A DNA stretch of 64,000 bases from Chromatiales bacterium (lineage in GTDB: Bacteria; Pseudomonadota; Gammaproteobacteria; Thiohalomonadales; Thiohalomonadaceae), in the NCBI GenBank assembly GCA_003251535.1, contig QKFD01000095.1:1-64000 (forward strand), written 5' to 3'. Below the pieces are notes generated by a model that did no database searches, had not been told where the DNA came from, and saw nothing but the letters and a program-made list of their open reading frames with translations. Shown here in pieces: positions 47,236 to 56,994 of this stretch. Position 1 is the first letter of the stretch, and the number at the start of each line of letters is the position of its first letter. The position numbers were made by a program, and so were the translations under genes.

Positions 47236-48081
47236 ATGCACTATAGCAATCCCCCTCTCCCCACCCTGTCGGCGCCAACCAACGAACACCGCGAGCTGAT
47301 CAAACTGCTGGCGGTGGTGGGGGCCCTACTCATCGCCCTAGTCGTCGGGGGGGCGGTGCTGGCCACCTACCTGGCGCAGTACATCCCCTTCTCTGCGGAG
47401 CGGCAGCTCGCCGCTACCTTTGGGCACCTCTCTCCAGATGAGCCCCTCTCCCCGGAGCAGGCCGCCACCCAGGCGGCCCTGGAGGCGCTGGTGGGCCGCT
47501 TGGTACCGGTGATGGCGCTGCCAGCGGATATGACCATCACCGTCCACTACCTGGATCAGCCGGTGGTCAACGCCTTTGCCACCCTGGGGGGACACCTGTT
47601 TGTCTACCGTGGCCTCATCGAACGGCTGGAGAGTGAGCAGGCGCTGGTGGCGGTGCTGGCCCACGAGATCGGTCATGTCCGCCAGCGCCATGTGATCCAG
47701 GGGCTGGGACGGGGGATCGCCATCCTGACGGCGCTCCAGGCGATGGGGCTGCGCAGTCGGGCGGCCAGCGACTGGCTGGTGGGGGAGGGGGCCAACCTGA
47801 CGGTCCTCTCCTTCTCCCGCGACGCCGAGCGGGAGGCGGACCTCGCGGCCCTGGAGGCGAGTGAACGGCTCTATGGCAATGTCTCGGGTGTGCTGGAGCT
47901 GTTTGATCTCTTCATCGCCGAGACGGGCGAGCGGGGTGGGGTCGAGCTGTGGCAGACCCACCCGCTGCCGGAGAGTCGCCGGGTGGCGTTAGCGGCGGAG
48001 GCGCAGCGGCTCGGTTACTCCCTCCAGGGGGAGCGGATAGCGTTGCCGCCCGGGCTTAGTGGTCTCCATAGTAAGCCCTAA
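47236..48081 (+). CDS. M48-family metalloprotease
   Basis: A 281-residue protein with one N-terminal membrane helix (about 25-48) and a periplasmic M48 domain with HEIGH at 143-147 and the third ligand region SRDAEREADLAAL. Likely a BepA/LoiP-like outer-membrane quality-control protease. The start at 47236 is preceded by CGG only; an extended frame to 46912 would overlap the FeoB-like gene. Its 3' end overlaps the stop of the convergent YbjQ-like gene by 26 bases. Confidence 0.85.
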   Translation: MHYSNPPLPTLSAPTNEHRELIKLLAVVGALLIALVVGGAVLATYLAQYIPFSAERQLAATFGHLSPDEPLSPEQAATQAALEALVGRLVPVMALPADMTITVHYLDQPVVNAFATLGGHLFVYRGLIERLESEQALVAVLAHEIGHVRQRHVIQGLGRGIAILTALQAMGLRSRAASDWLVGEGANLTVLSFSRDAEREADLAALEASERLYGNVSGVLELFDLFIAETGERGGVELWQTHPLPESRRVALAAEAQRLGYSLQGERIALPPGLSGLHSKP

Positions 48082-49099
48082 GCCGCTGGGCCACGGGTTG
48101 ACGATCCAGCTGCCAGAAGCGGAACAGCCCCCGGCGCAGGATGAAGGGCTGGTGGGAGCCGACATCCTGCGCCTCAAAGTAGTCTCTCCACTCAGGGAAG
48201 TGCAGCACCGGCAGCTCCGGTGAGGGCGGGGTGAGGGTGAGATCCGCCTCCAGGCGGTAGAGATACTCGGTGGTGGGCGAGGGGTCGCTGAGGGCGTTGA
48301 GGCGCAGGGCCGGCATGTAGAACAGGAAGGGCGTCACTGCCAGCAGCAGCAGGCAGAAGCCGATCACCGTCCCCCGCGGCACCTGGTGGCGCTGAAGTCC
48401 CCAGCCGATGGCCAGCGCCCCCAAGAGGGCGACGAGGAGAAAGGCGCCCCACGGGGCGGAGTCCACATACCAGTAGTGGCCCAAGACCAGCTCCACCGTG
48501 CCCCAGATCATCAGTGCCAGCAGGCCAAGGGTCGTCCAGCGGGTCCCGGCGTGGCCCATGAGGTTGAACTGGGCGGTGCCCTCGCGCGCTGGCGTCCAGG
48601 ATTTGGTGGTGTAGTGGAGCCGGCTCTTCTCTACCGTCCCCTTGGCCGGGCTGACGGCGGTGCCGTAGGCGAGCACCTGGATGGCGGTGCCACTTCCTTG
48701 GTTATCGACGGTGAGGGGGATGGTCTCCACCCGGACGTTGAATACCAGGGTGCAGCCAGCGGTGCGCGCCTCCTCCTTCAGCCGTAGTAGCGCCTCACGG
48801 CGGGCGCGCTCGATGAGCAGCTCATAGGCGTCGAACCGACCGCCAACAATCTTGCGCAGGCCGGCCACAAACATCTTGAAGTGGTCCGCCGCCACCACCG
48901 CCTCTCCGGCCACCAGGTAGGTATCCAGCGGGCCCTGATCCAGGGGTGGGTAGCGGGTTGAGAAGAGCAGGATGTCGCGCGCCGCCCCCTCGCGCTCTGC
49001 CAGCTCTTGGAGATGGCGGCGTTCGTTCTTGCGTCCCCATACCCAGCCGATGGCGACCAGCAGCAGGACGATGACGAGCTTGATGAGCCCGGCGTCCAT
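48056..49099 (-). CDS. Membrane protein with YbjQ-like domain
   Basis: A 347-residue protein. It has an N-terminal helix (about 4-22), a YbjQ/DUF74-like heavy-metal-binding fold (about 45-130, FSTRYPPLDQ ... VAGLRKIVGGRFDAY ... VFNVRVETI), then three membrane helices (about 170-250) and a C-terminal soluble part. It lies seven bases after the small YbjQ gene, so the two are an operon and may interact. Function unknown. Confidence 0.75.
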   Translation of the reverse strand: MDAGLIKLVIVLLLVAIGWVWGRKNERRHLQELAEREGAARDILLFSTRYPPLDQGPLDTYLVAGEAVVAADHFKMFVAGLRKIVGGRFDAYELLIERARREALLRLKEEARTAGCTLVFNVRVETIPLTVDNQGSGTAIQVLAYGTAVSPAKGTVEKSRLHYTTKSWTPAREGTAQFNLMGHAGTRWTTLGLLALMIWGTVELVLGHYWYVDSAPWGAFLLVALLGALAIGWGLQRHQVPRGTVIGFCLLLLAVTPFLFYMPALRLNALSDPSPTTEYLYRLEADLTLTPPSPELPVLHFPEWRDYFEAQDVGSHQPFILRRGLFRFWQLDRQPVAQRLRAYYGDH

Positions 49100-49106
49100 C
49101 GCTGGG

Positions 49107-49427
49107 TTACTCCAGCACGACGGCCGTGCCGTAGGCGAGGATCTCCGCCGCACCGGCGGTGATGGAGGCGGTGGTGTAGCGGATGTTGAGGATGGCGTTG
49201 GCACCGATGGCCTCGGCCTGCTCCACCATGCGGTCGGTGGCCTGTTGTCGCGCCTCCTGCATCAACTCGGTGTAGGCCTTCAGCTCTCCGCCAACGACGT
49301 TCTTGAGGCTGGCAAACAGATCCCGCCCGAAGTGTTTGGCGCGTACCGTCGAGCCCTGCACCATCCCGAGGTGCTGGCGGATGCGCCGCCCTGGGATCAC
49401 CTCCAAATTACTGAGCAACATCGTCAT
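49107..49427 (-). CDS. YbjQ-family (DUF74) protein
   Basis: A 106-residue protein of the YbjQ/DUF74 pentameric family, annotated as heavy-metal binding by fold only. Characteristic segments are RRIRQHLGMVQGSTVRAKHF, LKNVVGGELKAYTEL and AEILAYGTAVVLE at the C-terminus. It is the first gene of a two-gene operon with the YbjQ-like membrane protein. Confidence 0.92.
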   Translation of the reverse strand: MTMLLSNLEVIPGRRIRQHLGMVQGSTVRAKHFGRDLFASLKNVVGGELKAYTELMQEARQQATDRMVEQAEAIGANAILNIRYTTASITAGAAEILAYGTAVVLE

Positions 49428-49563
49428 GCTCCACTGTGATACGGGGATCGATGGGCCATTGATCTGGCGCCGGGGGGCGTTGAAAAGCGGCAGCGGCCTA
49501 TTATCCGGGCTGGCTACTGGGCAGCAACCCCCAGACGGTGGATTGGGCGAAGGCCCGTAGCCC

Positions 49564-50952
49564 TCAGCGCGCCTCGCGCTCGATGCGGATCTCCAGCTTT
49601 TTTACCCGATGCCAGAGGCTGCGTTCACTGATCCCGAGCCGTTTCGCCGCCTGTACCTGCACCCCCTGGCTCTCCTGGAGCGCCGCCAGGATCATGGCCC
49701 GCTCCTGCGCCTCCAACCAGTGATCCAGCCCCTCCTCAGTCAACTGGGCGAGGAGCGGCCGCTCCCCCGCTTGGCCGGCGCCACCGGCCACCGCCTCGGG
49801 GAGATCCGCCAAGGTGATGAGTTGGTCGCGGCAGGAGATGATGGCCCGCTCCACGGCGTTGCGCAGTTCGCGCACATTGCCCGGCCAGGGGTAGCGCTGG
49901 AGCGCCTCCAGCGCCGTTGGATCAAAACCGGCCACCGGCTTGCCCATCTCGGCACTGAGCCGCTCCAGAAAGCTGCTGGCCAGTAGCGGGATATCCGCCT
50001 GCCGCTCCCGCAGGGGGGGCACATGGACGCGGTAGACATCCAGCCGGTAGAGCAGGTCTTGGCGGAAGCGCCCCTCCCGCTCCAGGGCCCAGAGGTCGCG
50101 GTGGGTGGCGGCGATGAAGCGCACATCGACCCGGCGGATGGCGTCACTCCCCACCGGCGAGAACTCCCGCTCCTGGAGCACCCGCAGCAGTTTGCCCTGG
50201 AGGGCGAGGTCGAGATCGCCTATCTCATCGAGAAACAGGGTGCCGCCATCGGCCTGCTCCAGCCGACCGGGGCGACCCTGCACCGCCCCGGTGAAGGCGC
50301 CGCGCACATAGCCAAACAGCTCGCTCTCCATCAGGTCCCGCGGGATGGCGGAGCAGTTGATGGGCACCCAAGGGCGCTCCGCCCGCGGCCCACTCTCGTG
50401 GATGGTGCGGGCCACCGCCTCCTTGCCACTGCCGCTCTCCCCGGTGATGAGCAGATTGGTTTTGAACGGCGCCACCCGGGCGATCTCCTCCCGCAGCTGC
50501 TGCATCGCCGGCGAGTCCCCCACCAGGCGACCGCTGGGGCGGGCGGCGCGGACCGCCGCCTGGAGGCGGGCGTTCTCCCGCAGGAGCTGGTGCAGCCGCT
50601 CCGCCGAGCGGATGGCCAACACCAGCTCCTCCGGCTCGAACGGTTTGGGTAGATAGTCAGAGGCGCCCGCCTGGATGCACTCCACCGCCGAGCGGATGGA
50701 GCCGAAGGCGGTCATGACCACCACCGGCACGTCGGGTCGCTCCCGGCGGCTGTGGGCGATCAGCTCCTCGCCGCTCATGCCGTCCATCTTTAGATCGGAG
50801 AGCATCACCGCCAGCTCGGGGTCGCTGAGCAGCGGGAGGGCCGCCTCGCCGCTATCGGCGGTGAGGACCCGATAACCGACATCCTCCAGACTCATGCGGG
50901 TGACCCGCAGCATATTGCGCTCGTCGTCCACCACCAGGACCGTGGGCTGCAT
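49564..50952 (-). CDS. NtrC-type sigma-54-dependent response regulator
   Basis: A 462-residue regulator: receiver (about 3-115; acceptor Asp53), AAA+ sigma-54 activation domain (about 140-370; Walker A GESGSGKE, GAFTGA loop intact, Walker B LFLDEIGDLDL) and a Fis-type HTH (about 415-455). It directly follows the histidine kinase gene (stop TAG adjacent to ATG), its likely partner. The GAFTGA loop predicts activation of RpoN promoters, such as the nif-type promoter here, but the targets are not shown by sequence. Confidence 0.92.
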   Translation of the reverse strand: MQPTVLVVDDERNMLRVTRMSLEDVGYRVLTADSGEAALPLLSDPELAVMLSDLKMDGMSGEELIAHSRRERPDVPVVVMTAFGSIRSAVECIQAGASDYLPKPFEPEELVLAIRSAERLHQLLRENARLQAAVRAARPSGRLVGDSPAMQQLREEIARVAPFKTNLLITGESGSGKEAVARTIHESGPRAERPWVPINCSAIPRDLMESELFGYVRGAFTGAVQGRPGRLEQADGGTLFLDEIGDLDLALQGKLLRVLQEREFSPVGSDAIRRVDVRFIAATHRDLWALEREGRFRQDLLYRLDVYRVHVPPLRERQADIPLLASSFLERLSAEMGKPVAGFDPTALEALQRYPWPGNVRELRNAVERAIISCRDQLITLADLPEAVAGGAGQAGERPLLAQLTEEGLDHWLEAQERAMILAALQESQGVQVQAAKRLGISERSLWHRVKKLEIRIEREAR

Positions 50953-52722
50953 CTAAATCTCCTGAGTAGCGAGCGGGAAGCTCATCATGAAACAGGCGCC
51001 GTGGGGGATATCGGGGACCGGCTCCAGCCGTCCACCGTTGGCCTCCACCAGCCGGTTGGCGAGGGCCAGACCGAGCCCGGTGCCCTGCGCCTTGCTGCTG
51101 AAAAAGGGCTCAAATAGGCGCGGCATCAGCTCCACCGGGATCCCCGGCCCACTATCGGTGAGGCTCACCCGCACCTCGCCATTGAGCCGTCGAGTGGCCA
51201 GGGTGAGCTGTCCACCCTGCTCACCCATCGCCTCCAGGGCGTTTTTCACCAGATTGAGCCACGCCTCCCGCAGCTGCTCCGGATCGGCCTCGATGCGGAT
51301 GTCGTCGTGGCGGTAGTCGTGGACCAGTGAGACCTCTTCATGGGCCGCCAACAGGGCCCGTGCCGCCTGCTCCAGCGGCTCCACTGGGTTGATCAAGGTC
51401 ACCTGGGGCACCCGGTGGCGGGCCAGTTGGCGGAAGTCATTCAGCAGCTGATTGAGGCGGCGACTCTCCTCGCCGATCATCTGGGTCAGCTCCGTCCGCC
51501 GTTCGGTATCGGTGGGGTTGCGCTCCAGCAGTCGGGCGGCGGTCTGGATCACCCCCAATGGGTTGCGGATCTCATGGGCCATGGCCAGCGCCAACTCCCC
51601 CAGGGCGGTGAGTTTGTCGCGGCGAAACTGCTGGATCTGGGCATCCCGCGCCTGGCGTAGACTCTCCGCCATGCCGTTGAAGGTGCGGGCCAGATCGCCC
51701 AGCTCATCGCGGGAGGTGATGGGCACCGCGGCGCGGAAGTCGTGTGCCGCCACCCGCAGCGCCGCATCCCGCAGATAGGCCACCGGCTTTGCTACTAGGT
51801 GGCTGAGGAGCAGGCCGGTGACCCCCGCCACCAGCAGGCCGAGCAGGAAGATGCCCAGGGTGAGCAGGCCGCGGTCGGTCAGCAGCTGATCGCCGCCGTG
51901 GTGCTCCAGGCCGCTGAATAGCACCGCCTCCATATGGCCAGTGGCATCCAGCAGCGGGGTATAGAGCCCCCAGAAGCGCCCATTCTCCGCCTCATTGCTG
52001 TAGTAGGGGCGATTCTCCGTCAGGTGGGCAAAGGCCTCCGCTGGGAGCCGTAGCCGCAGCGGCCGGCTCTCCTCCGAAAAGGCCTTGGCAAAGTCCCCCG
52101 CGCGCGGATAGAAGATGCGGGTGCGCAGACCACTGCTCTGGTTGAGGCGCAGCAGATAGCCCTTGTCAAACAGGCTCCCCAACACCAGCTCCCGCTCCCC
52201 CAGCGGCACGATGGCCACGGCGGCGAGCAGCCGCTGCTCTCCCTGACTCACCTTGACCACCGCCTGGTCCTGATCGGCTGCCCAGGAGCGCTCTAGGGTG
52301 ACCGGGGCCGAGGAGTAGATCAGTGCCCCATGGGCGTCGTAGATCTGCAACAGGGTGATGCCGAGCTGTTGGGCCAGCGGCTCCAGCCGGAGGGGGACCG
52401 GCCGCTCCAGCGCCAGTACGCCGCTGGTCTCCTCCCGCAGCAGATCGGCAAACAGCCGGGCGTTGCCCTGGAGGGTGACCAGCTGCTGCTCGTTGACCTG
52501 GGCCGCCTCGCGGATCCAGCGTTCAATAGAGCCGTCGATACGGCCGGTGATCCAGTCGGCAGAGAGAAGGCCCGTGACCAGCATCGGCCCAAGGATGATG
52601 GCCACCACCACCACCAGCACCTTGCGCTGGAGTCGGTTGATGTGCAGCGCTCCCAGCAAGCTACGCAACGGGTAGGAACCTCCGTAATTTGCAGGGCGGG
52701 GGTCGCCCCAGGTGGCCGGCAA
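50953..52722 (-). CDS. Sensor histidine kinase with HAMP domain
   Basis: A 589-residue membrane kinase. It has two membrane helices (about 34-56 and 280-305), a periplasmic sensor between, HAMP (about 305-360), HisKA (H-box LAMAHEIRNPLGVIQ) and HATPase (N-box NLVKNALEAMG, G boxes DSGPGIP and GTGLGLALA). It is followed without a gap by the NtrC-like regulator. The N-terminal 30 residues have no clear support and the start could be internal. Confidence 0.9.
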   Translation of the reverse strand: MPATWGDPRPANYGGSYPLRSLLGALHINRLQRKVLVVVVAIILGPMLVTGLLSADWITGRIDGSIERWIREAAQVNEQQLVTLQGNARLFADLLREETSGVLALERPVPLRLEPLAQQLGITLLQIYDAHGALIYSSAPVTLERSWAADQDQAVVKVSQGEQRLLAAVAIVPLGERELVLGSLFDKGYLLRLNQSSGLRTRIFYPRAGDFAKAFSEESRPLRLRLPAEAFAHLTENRPYYSNEAENGRFWGLYTPLLDATGHMEAVLFSGLEHHGGDQLLTDRGLLTLGIFLLGLLVAGVTGLLLSHLVAKPVAYLRDAALRVAAHDFRAAVPITSRDELGDLARTFNGMAESLRQARDAQIQQFRRDKLTALGELALAMAHEIRNPLGVIQTAARLLERNPTDTERRTELTQMIGEESRRLNQLLNDFRQLARHRVPQVTLINPVEPLEQAARALLAAHEEVSLVHDYRHDDIRIEADPEQLREAWLNLVKNALEAMGEQGGQLTLATRRLNGEVRVSLTDSGPGIPVELMPRLFEPFFSSKAQGTGLGLALANRLVEANGGRLEPVPDIPHGACFMMSFPLATQEI

Positions 52723-52835
52723 GGGACCACGCTATGGATAAAAATCTATTTATTACAGTTGGTTGTCCCGTCTTGGCGAGACTGGTCCGGGCTTTGCTCC
52801 AGTCTCTATCACTTACGTGAGAGAGATAGCCCACC

Positions 52836-53855
52836 ATGACAACGACGCATTATGCCAAACCCCATTCTCCCCGCCCCCTTTTGGGCATGACTGGCACCCC
52901 CTCCCAGCCGGGGGGGAGCACCACCAAGACCGTCGCCCTACTGGTAGCGGCGGCGCTGCTCGGTCTGGCCGCCAGCCACCGCACCCCGCCGGAGCAGGCC
53001 CGTTTCGAGCTGCTCCAGCATATGGCCGAGCAGGGCGACGCCGGGGCCGAACTCCAATATGGCGTAGCGCTGCTAGAGGGGCGCTACCACCGCCTGCCCG
53101 ATCCCCAGGCCGCCGACCAGTGGCTGCGGCGCGCCGCAGCGGCGGGTGAACCGCTGGCCGCCTACCGGCTCGGGGTCGCCTACGCCAATGGCGATGAGGG
53201 GCTCTCCCCAGACCCTGGCAAGGCCCGCCAGCTGTGGGAGCAGGCGGCCCAGGCCGGTTGGGTCGATGCCGAGTGGCGCCTGGGGGACCTGCTGTTAGAC
53301 GGGGCCCAAGGGATAGATCCCAACCCGGCGGCCGCTGGCCACTGGCTGCGGGCGGCCGCGGCCGGTGGTAGTGCCCCCGCCCTCGCCCGTTTGCGGCAGT
53401 GGGCCGCTACAGGCGGCCCCGCGGCGCCGGCGGCCCCCAGCGCCCTGGCGTTACTGGCAGATAGTACCCACTCCGCCACCCTGGCGGGGATCGCCGAGGT
53501 GGTCGATACCATCGCCCCGGTGACCGAGGCGGCCCAGGCCCCCGCGGCACTACTCGCCCGCGCCCGGGCCGGTGACGCCGATGCCAGCTACCAGCTGGCG
53601 CTGCGCTACCACGATGGCAGCTGGGGGGTGAACCGCTCCGAGCGCGAGGCGCGCCGCTGGCTCATCCAGGCCGCCCAAGAGGGGCAGGCGCCGGCCATGC
53701 GCACCCTCGCCGCGGCCTACCGCGATGGTCGCTGGGGTTTTGCCCCCGATCCCAGTGCCGCCGAGCGTTGGAGTGCCCGGGTCGATGCCGCCACCCCCGC
53801 GAGTGGGCAGCGGGCCGCGACCACGGGGGCTGCCTCTACCGCCGTCGCCGGCTGA
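52836..53855 (+). CDS. Exported Sel1-repeat protein
   Basis: A 339-residue protein with a signal-anchor (about 33-48) and two Sel1-repeat blocks (about 60-200 and 235-320; for example AELQYGVALLEGRY, PLAAYRLGVAYANGDEG, ASYQLALRYHDGSWGV) separated by a Pro/Ala-rich linker. Likely a periplasmic interaction scaffold. It is divergent from the histidine kinase across an AT-rich promoter region. Confidence 0.82.
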   Translation: MTTTHYAKPHSPRPLLGMTGTPSQPGGSTTKTVALLVAAALLGLAASHRTPPEQARFELLQHMAEQGDAGAELQYGVALLEGRYHRLPDPQAADQWLRRAAAAGEPLAAYRLGVAYANGDEGLSPDPGKARQLWEQAAQAGWVDAEWRLGDLLLDGAQGIDPNPAAAGHWLRAAAAGGSAPALARLRQWAATGGPAAPAAPSALALLADSTHSATLAGIAEVVDTIAPVTEAAQAPAALLARARAGDADASYQLALRYHDGSWGVNRSEREARRWLIQAAQEGQAPAMRTLAAAYRDGRWGFAPDPSAAERWSARVDAATPASGQRAATTGAASTAVAG

Positions 53856-53910
53856 TCGACACGAGCCGGTGGGGCTCTAGTATCGACTTTGATAGAAGGA
53901 CCCTGTTTCG

Positions 53911-54720
53911 ATGTTACAACTCTCCACTCCCCTCACGGCCGATCTCCTCGGCCTATTCGGTAGCGCGCTATTGGTGGTCGGCTACCATCTCTACCTGGCC
54001 GCCCGCCTGCGGCGCGATCCCAACTACACCATCCAGGCCGTCAATCGTAGTGCCCGTACCGCCTGGGTAGAGGCGCTGATGGCCGGTAACCAGCGCGATG
54101 TGCTGCCGGTGCAGACCCTGCGTAACTCCACCATGGCCGCCACCTTCCTGGCCTCAACCGCCATCCTGCTGGTGATCGGGGTGCTCAACCTCAGTGACCA
54201 CGGCGGTACTTTGGGTCACGCCATCGAGTCCATCGCCCACAAGGAGGCCGGGGGAGAGCTATGGGCCTTCCAGCTGATGCCGCTGGTGGTGGATCTCTTC
54301 TGCGCCTTCTTCTGCTTCACCTTGGCCATCCGCATGTACAACCACGTCGGCTATCTCATCAACGCCAACATGCCGGGTCATACGGTGGTGACGCCCCAAT
54401 ATGTTGCCGAGCTGCTGAATCGCGGCGGCTGGTACTACAGCTTGGGGATGCGCAGCTACTACCTGGCGGTGCCGCTGTTACTGGGGCTGTTTGGGCCCAG
54501 TTATATGCTGCTCGCCACGCTGGGTCTGATGGTCATCTTCTACCACGTTGACCGCTCGCCCATCCAAGACCTGCTGCCGCGGCCAAGCGGCTCGCAGGAG
54601 GAGCCGGCCGCGCCGCCGCCGTTGGAGCTGCGGCCCGTTCCAGGCGGCAGCCAGCGCAACCGGCGCGGGGCGGGGCGGGAGCCGGAGGTGCTACAGGAGC
54701 GGCAGGGTGCGGTGGGATGA
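53911..54720 (+). CDS. DUF599 family membrane protein
   Basis: A 269-residue DUF599 protein with four predicted membrane helices (about 12-30, 78-98, 128-150, 187-215) and a Pro/Arg-rich tail. Core segments include RSARTAWVEALM, NSTMAATFLASTAILL and LAIRMYNHVGYLIN. The role is unknown. It ends at a good terminator at 54788-54819. Confidence 0.88.
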   Translation: MLQLSTPLTADLLGLFGSALLVVGYHLYLAARLRRDPNYTIQAVNRSARTAWVEALMAGNQRDVLPVQTLRNSTMAATFLASTAILLVIGVLNLSDHGGTLGHAIESIAHKEAGGELWAFQLMPLVVDLFCAFFCFTLAIRMYNHVGYLINANMPGHTVVTPQYVAELLNRGGWYYSLGMRSYYLAVPLLLGLFGPSYMLLATLGLMVIFYHVDRSPIQDLLPRPSGSQEEPAAPPPLELRPVPGGSQRNRRGAGREPEVLQERQGAVG

Positions 54721-54787
54721 GTAGGCGGTGAGATGGGCGCCTCTGCCGCTAGACGGTGGGGGCGCCGTTGCCTGGCCGCGCCATAGA

Positions 54788-54819
54788 AACCTCAGCCGAT
54801 CCCAGGCTGGGGTTTTTTT
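54788..54819 (+). terminator. Intrinsic terminator after DUF599 gene
   Basis: Arms aacctcagcc and ggctggggtt (one G-U pair) around seven bases, followed by a T-run on the plus strand. It marks the left edge of host-type sequence before the accessory island. Confidence 0.85.
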
Positions 54820-54996
54820 ATTTCACCATGACTCCAGCTCGGCACTTCGCTGGACTATGCCAAGACTAGATACAGAAGTTTTATCAATAACTTAGGTGGG
54901 CTCATCATATGCCGGTGCTTTCTGAAACTTGACCCGACTTCCGCTCTGCTGGCCCCTAGAAGGCTCCTGGGAACCGGGTCTTTCCGAGGAGTCATC

Positions 54997-56196
54997 ATGG
55001 CAAAAATCAAGCTCACAAAGTCTGCTGTCGATGCGGCACACCCCCAGGCGCAGGCCGCCGAACTCCTGGATACGCTGGTGCCCGGCTTCTTGTGCAAGAT
55101 TACCCCGTCGGGCCGCAAGGTGTTCATGCTCCAGTATCGGACGAACGCCAGCGAGCGCCGCAAGCCCGCCTTGGGCCAGTACGGGGAACTGACCGTCGAA
55201 CAGGCCCGTTCGCTCGCGCAGGAATGGCTGGCCCAGGTACGCCGGGGTGGTGATCCCGGCGCCGACAAAGCGGAGGCGCGCAAAGCGCCCACCGTCGAGG
55301 AGTTGTGCAAGAAGTTCATGGAGGATCACTCCAAAAAGCGCAACAAGCCCAGCACCCGAGTCGGCTATCAAGGCGTCATCGACCGCTGCATCATCCCGTT
55401 GCTGGGCCGCAAGAAGGCCCACGACGTGAAGCGCCCTGACATTGCCGGACTGATGGAAAAACTTTCGTACAAGCAGACCGAGGCAAACAAGGCGTTCAGC
55501 ATCCTGCGCAAGATGTTCAACTTGGCCGAGGTATGGGGCTATCGGCCTGACGGTACCAATCCTTGCCGCCATGTCCCGATGTTCCCTGCCGGAAAGTCCA
55601 CCCACCTTATCAGCGACGAGGACATGGGCAAGCTGTTCCGGCAGCTCGACAAGATCGAGGCCGAGGGGCTGGAGAACTACGTCGTCCCGTTAGCGATCCG
55701 CCTGCAATTCGAGTTTGCCGGCCGCCGTGGCGAAATCGTTTCGCTCGAATGGGAATGGATCGATCTGGAAAACCGCCGCGCCGTCTGGCTCGACAGCAAG
55801 ACCGGTGGCATGTCCAAACCCATAAGCGAGGAAGCCTAGCGGCTGCTTTCTACGGCACCGAGGCAGGAAGGCAATCCCTACGTACTGCCGTCGCCGCGCC
55901 ATCCAGGGCAACACCTGACCACGGGCGAGTATTACGGCAGCTGGAGCCGTGCGCTCAAAGCGGCGGGTGCGACGCATGTTGGGACGCACGGCATCCGCCA
56001 TCGCTCAGCGACCGACATTGCCAATTCGGGAATCCCGGTCAAGGTCGGCATGGCCCTGACGGCCCACAAGACTGTAGTGATGTTCATGCGCTACGTCCAC
56101 ACTGAGGACAAGCCGGTGCGGGAAGCCGCCGAACTGGTGGCGAATCGGCGCAAGGCAATCACTGGGGGGCGCCGCACCGAAGAGGTGAATGCTTGA
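54997..56196 (+). pseudogene. Tyrosine integrase interrupted by an amber codon
   Basis: A phage-type tyrosine recombinase of 399 codons (with arm-binding DUF4102, core-binding and catalytic domains) that carries an in-frame TAG at 55837-55839. Before it lie the first catalytic Arg (Arg243, FAGRRGEIVSL) and the beta-hairpin Lys (DSKTG). After it, still in the same frame, come the second box HGIRHRS, ALTAHK and the catalytic Tyr in FMRYVH, ending at TGA 56194-56196. No bases are inserted or lost, so a single substitution would restore the protein. The truncated product (280 residues) lacks the Tyr and cannot recombine. It marks the left end of an integrated island. Confidence 0.88.
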
Positions 56197-56256
56197 TCCG
56201 GTGCAAGATATCCGTTCCGTTGTACGCCACTCCTACCGCATAGTTTATTCAACAAG

Positions 56257-56985
56257 TTAGGTCAAGAATTCGTGGGGATTCCTCAGCGTCAGACCGCCTT
56301 GCACACTGCCCAAGAATACGGGCGTCTGCGTGACGCTGATTCGCTCGGCCTCCACACGCGCCAGTCGGATGATCTCCCCGGCGATCTCAGGAAAGCTGAC
56401 TGAGTCGCCTACTGTGCCTGTCAACACCTCAATCACGGCGTGGGTGAGCAAGCCATGCCCGGTGCCGGGCTGTTCCCACGCAGATTCATTCGTCGCACAA
56501 GCCGCCAGAAGGATACGGCCTTCTCCATAGATGCCCGTGAGTGCAAATGCGTTGCGCGGACGTGCCTCCGTCTCCAGCACGCGCGCCGGTGCCTGGCCGC
56601 TGAAACAGCAATCGAGGATACATAGGACAGCGCGGGCCTTGGTCGCCTTGAAGGCGTCCGCCAAGCCAGCCATCGATAAGGCCGTCCCAGCAAGGTCGCC
56701 CGCGTTCGTGTCGAATAACACCAAGTTGCCATCTGGAGATCCGTGTCCCGCGAACGCGATAACCACCACGTCATCTACACTCGCGGCAGCCAAGGTGCTG
56801 AGCATGGCCCCTGACACTTCCGCGTGGGTAGCGGCCTCGTCCACGAGTAGGCGGCCACTCAGGCCTTCGATCGTATCGGTGAACAGTGCCCACAGAGCCG
56901 TAGCATCGCGACGCGCTCCGCCCAGTTCGGGTATGGAGGTATCGAGATGCTTGTTGATGCCTACGAATATCGCCTTGATCGCCAT
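56257..56985 (-). CDS. Caspase-fold (C14) peptidase, third gene of island operon
   Basis: A 242-residue caspase-family protein. The catalytic dyad is visible: His81 in IAFAGHGSPDG and Cys127 in ILDCCFSG. Beta strand 1 is MAIKAIFVGIN. The whole peptidase domain is present, but no extra effector domain follows; the C-terminus LTLRNPHEFLT is where longer bacterial caspases continue, so a truncation is possible. It begins nine bases after the nucleotidyltransferase stop and is on the same strand. Bacterial caspases of this kind occur in anti-phage and programmed-death modules; that role here is inferred from the neighbours. Confidence 0.85.
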   Translation of the reverse strand: MAIKAIFVGINKHLDTSIPELGGARRDATALWALFTDTIEGLSGRLLVDEAATHAEVSGAMLSTLAAASVDDVVVIAFAGHGSPDGNLVLFDTNAGDLAGTALSMAGLADAFKATKARAVLCILDCCFSGQAPARVLETEARPRNAFALTGIYGEGRILLAACATNESAWEQPGTGHGLLTHAVIEVLTGTVGDSVSFPEIAGEIIRLARVEAERISVTQTPVFLGSVQGGLTLRNPHEFLT

Positions 56986-56994
56986 ACGCGTTCC

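Noticed and set aside
54880-56270. Possible att sites: caataacttaggt near 54886 and caacaagttaggt near 56250
   Set aside because: Only partly matching, and they would exclude the caspase operon from the element; no tRNA gene lies next to either.
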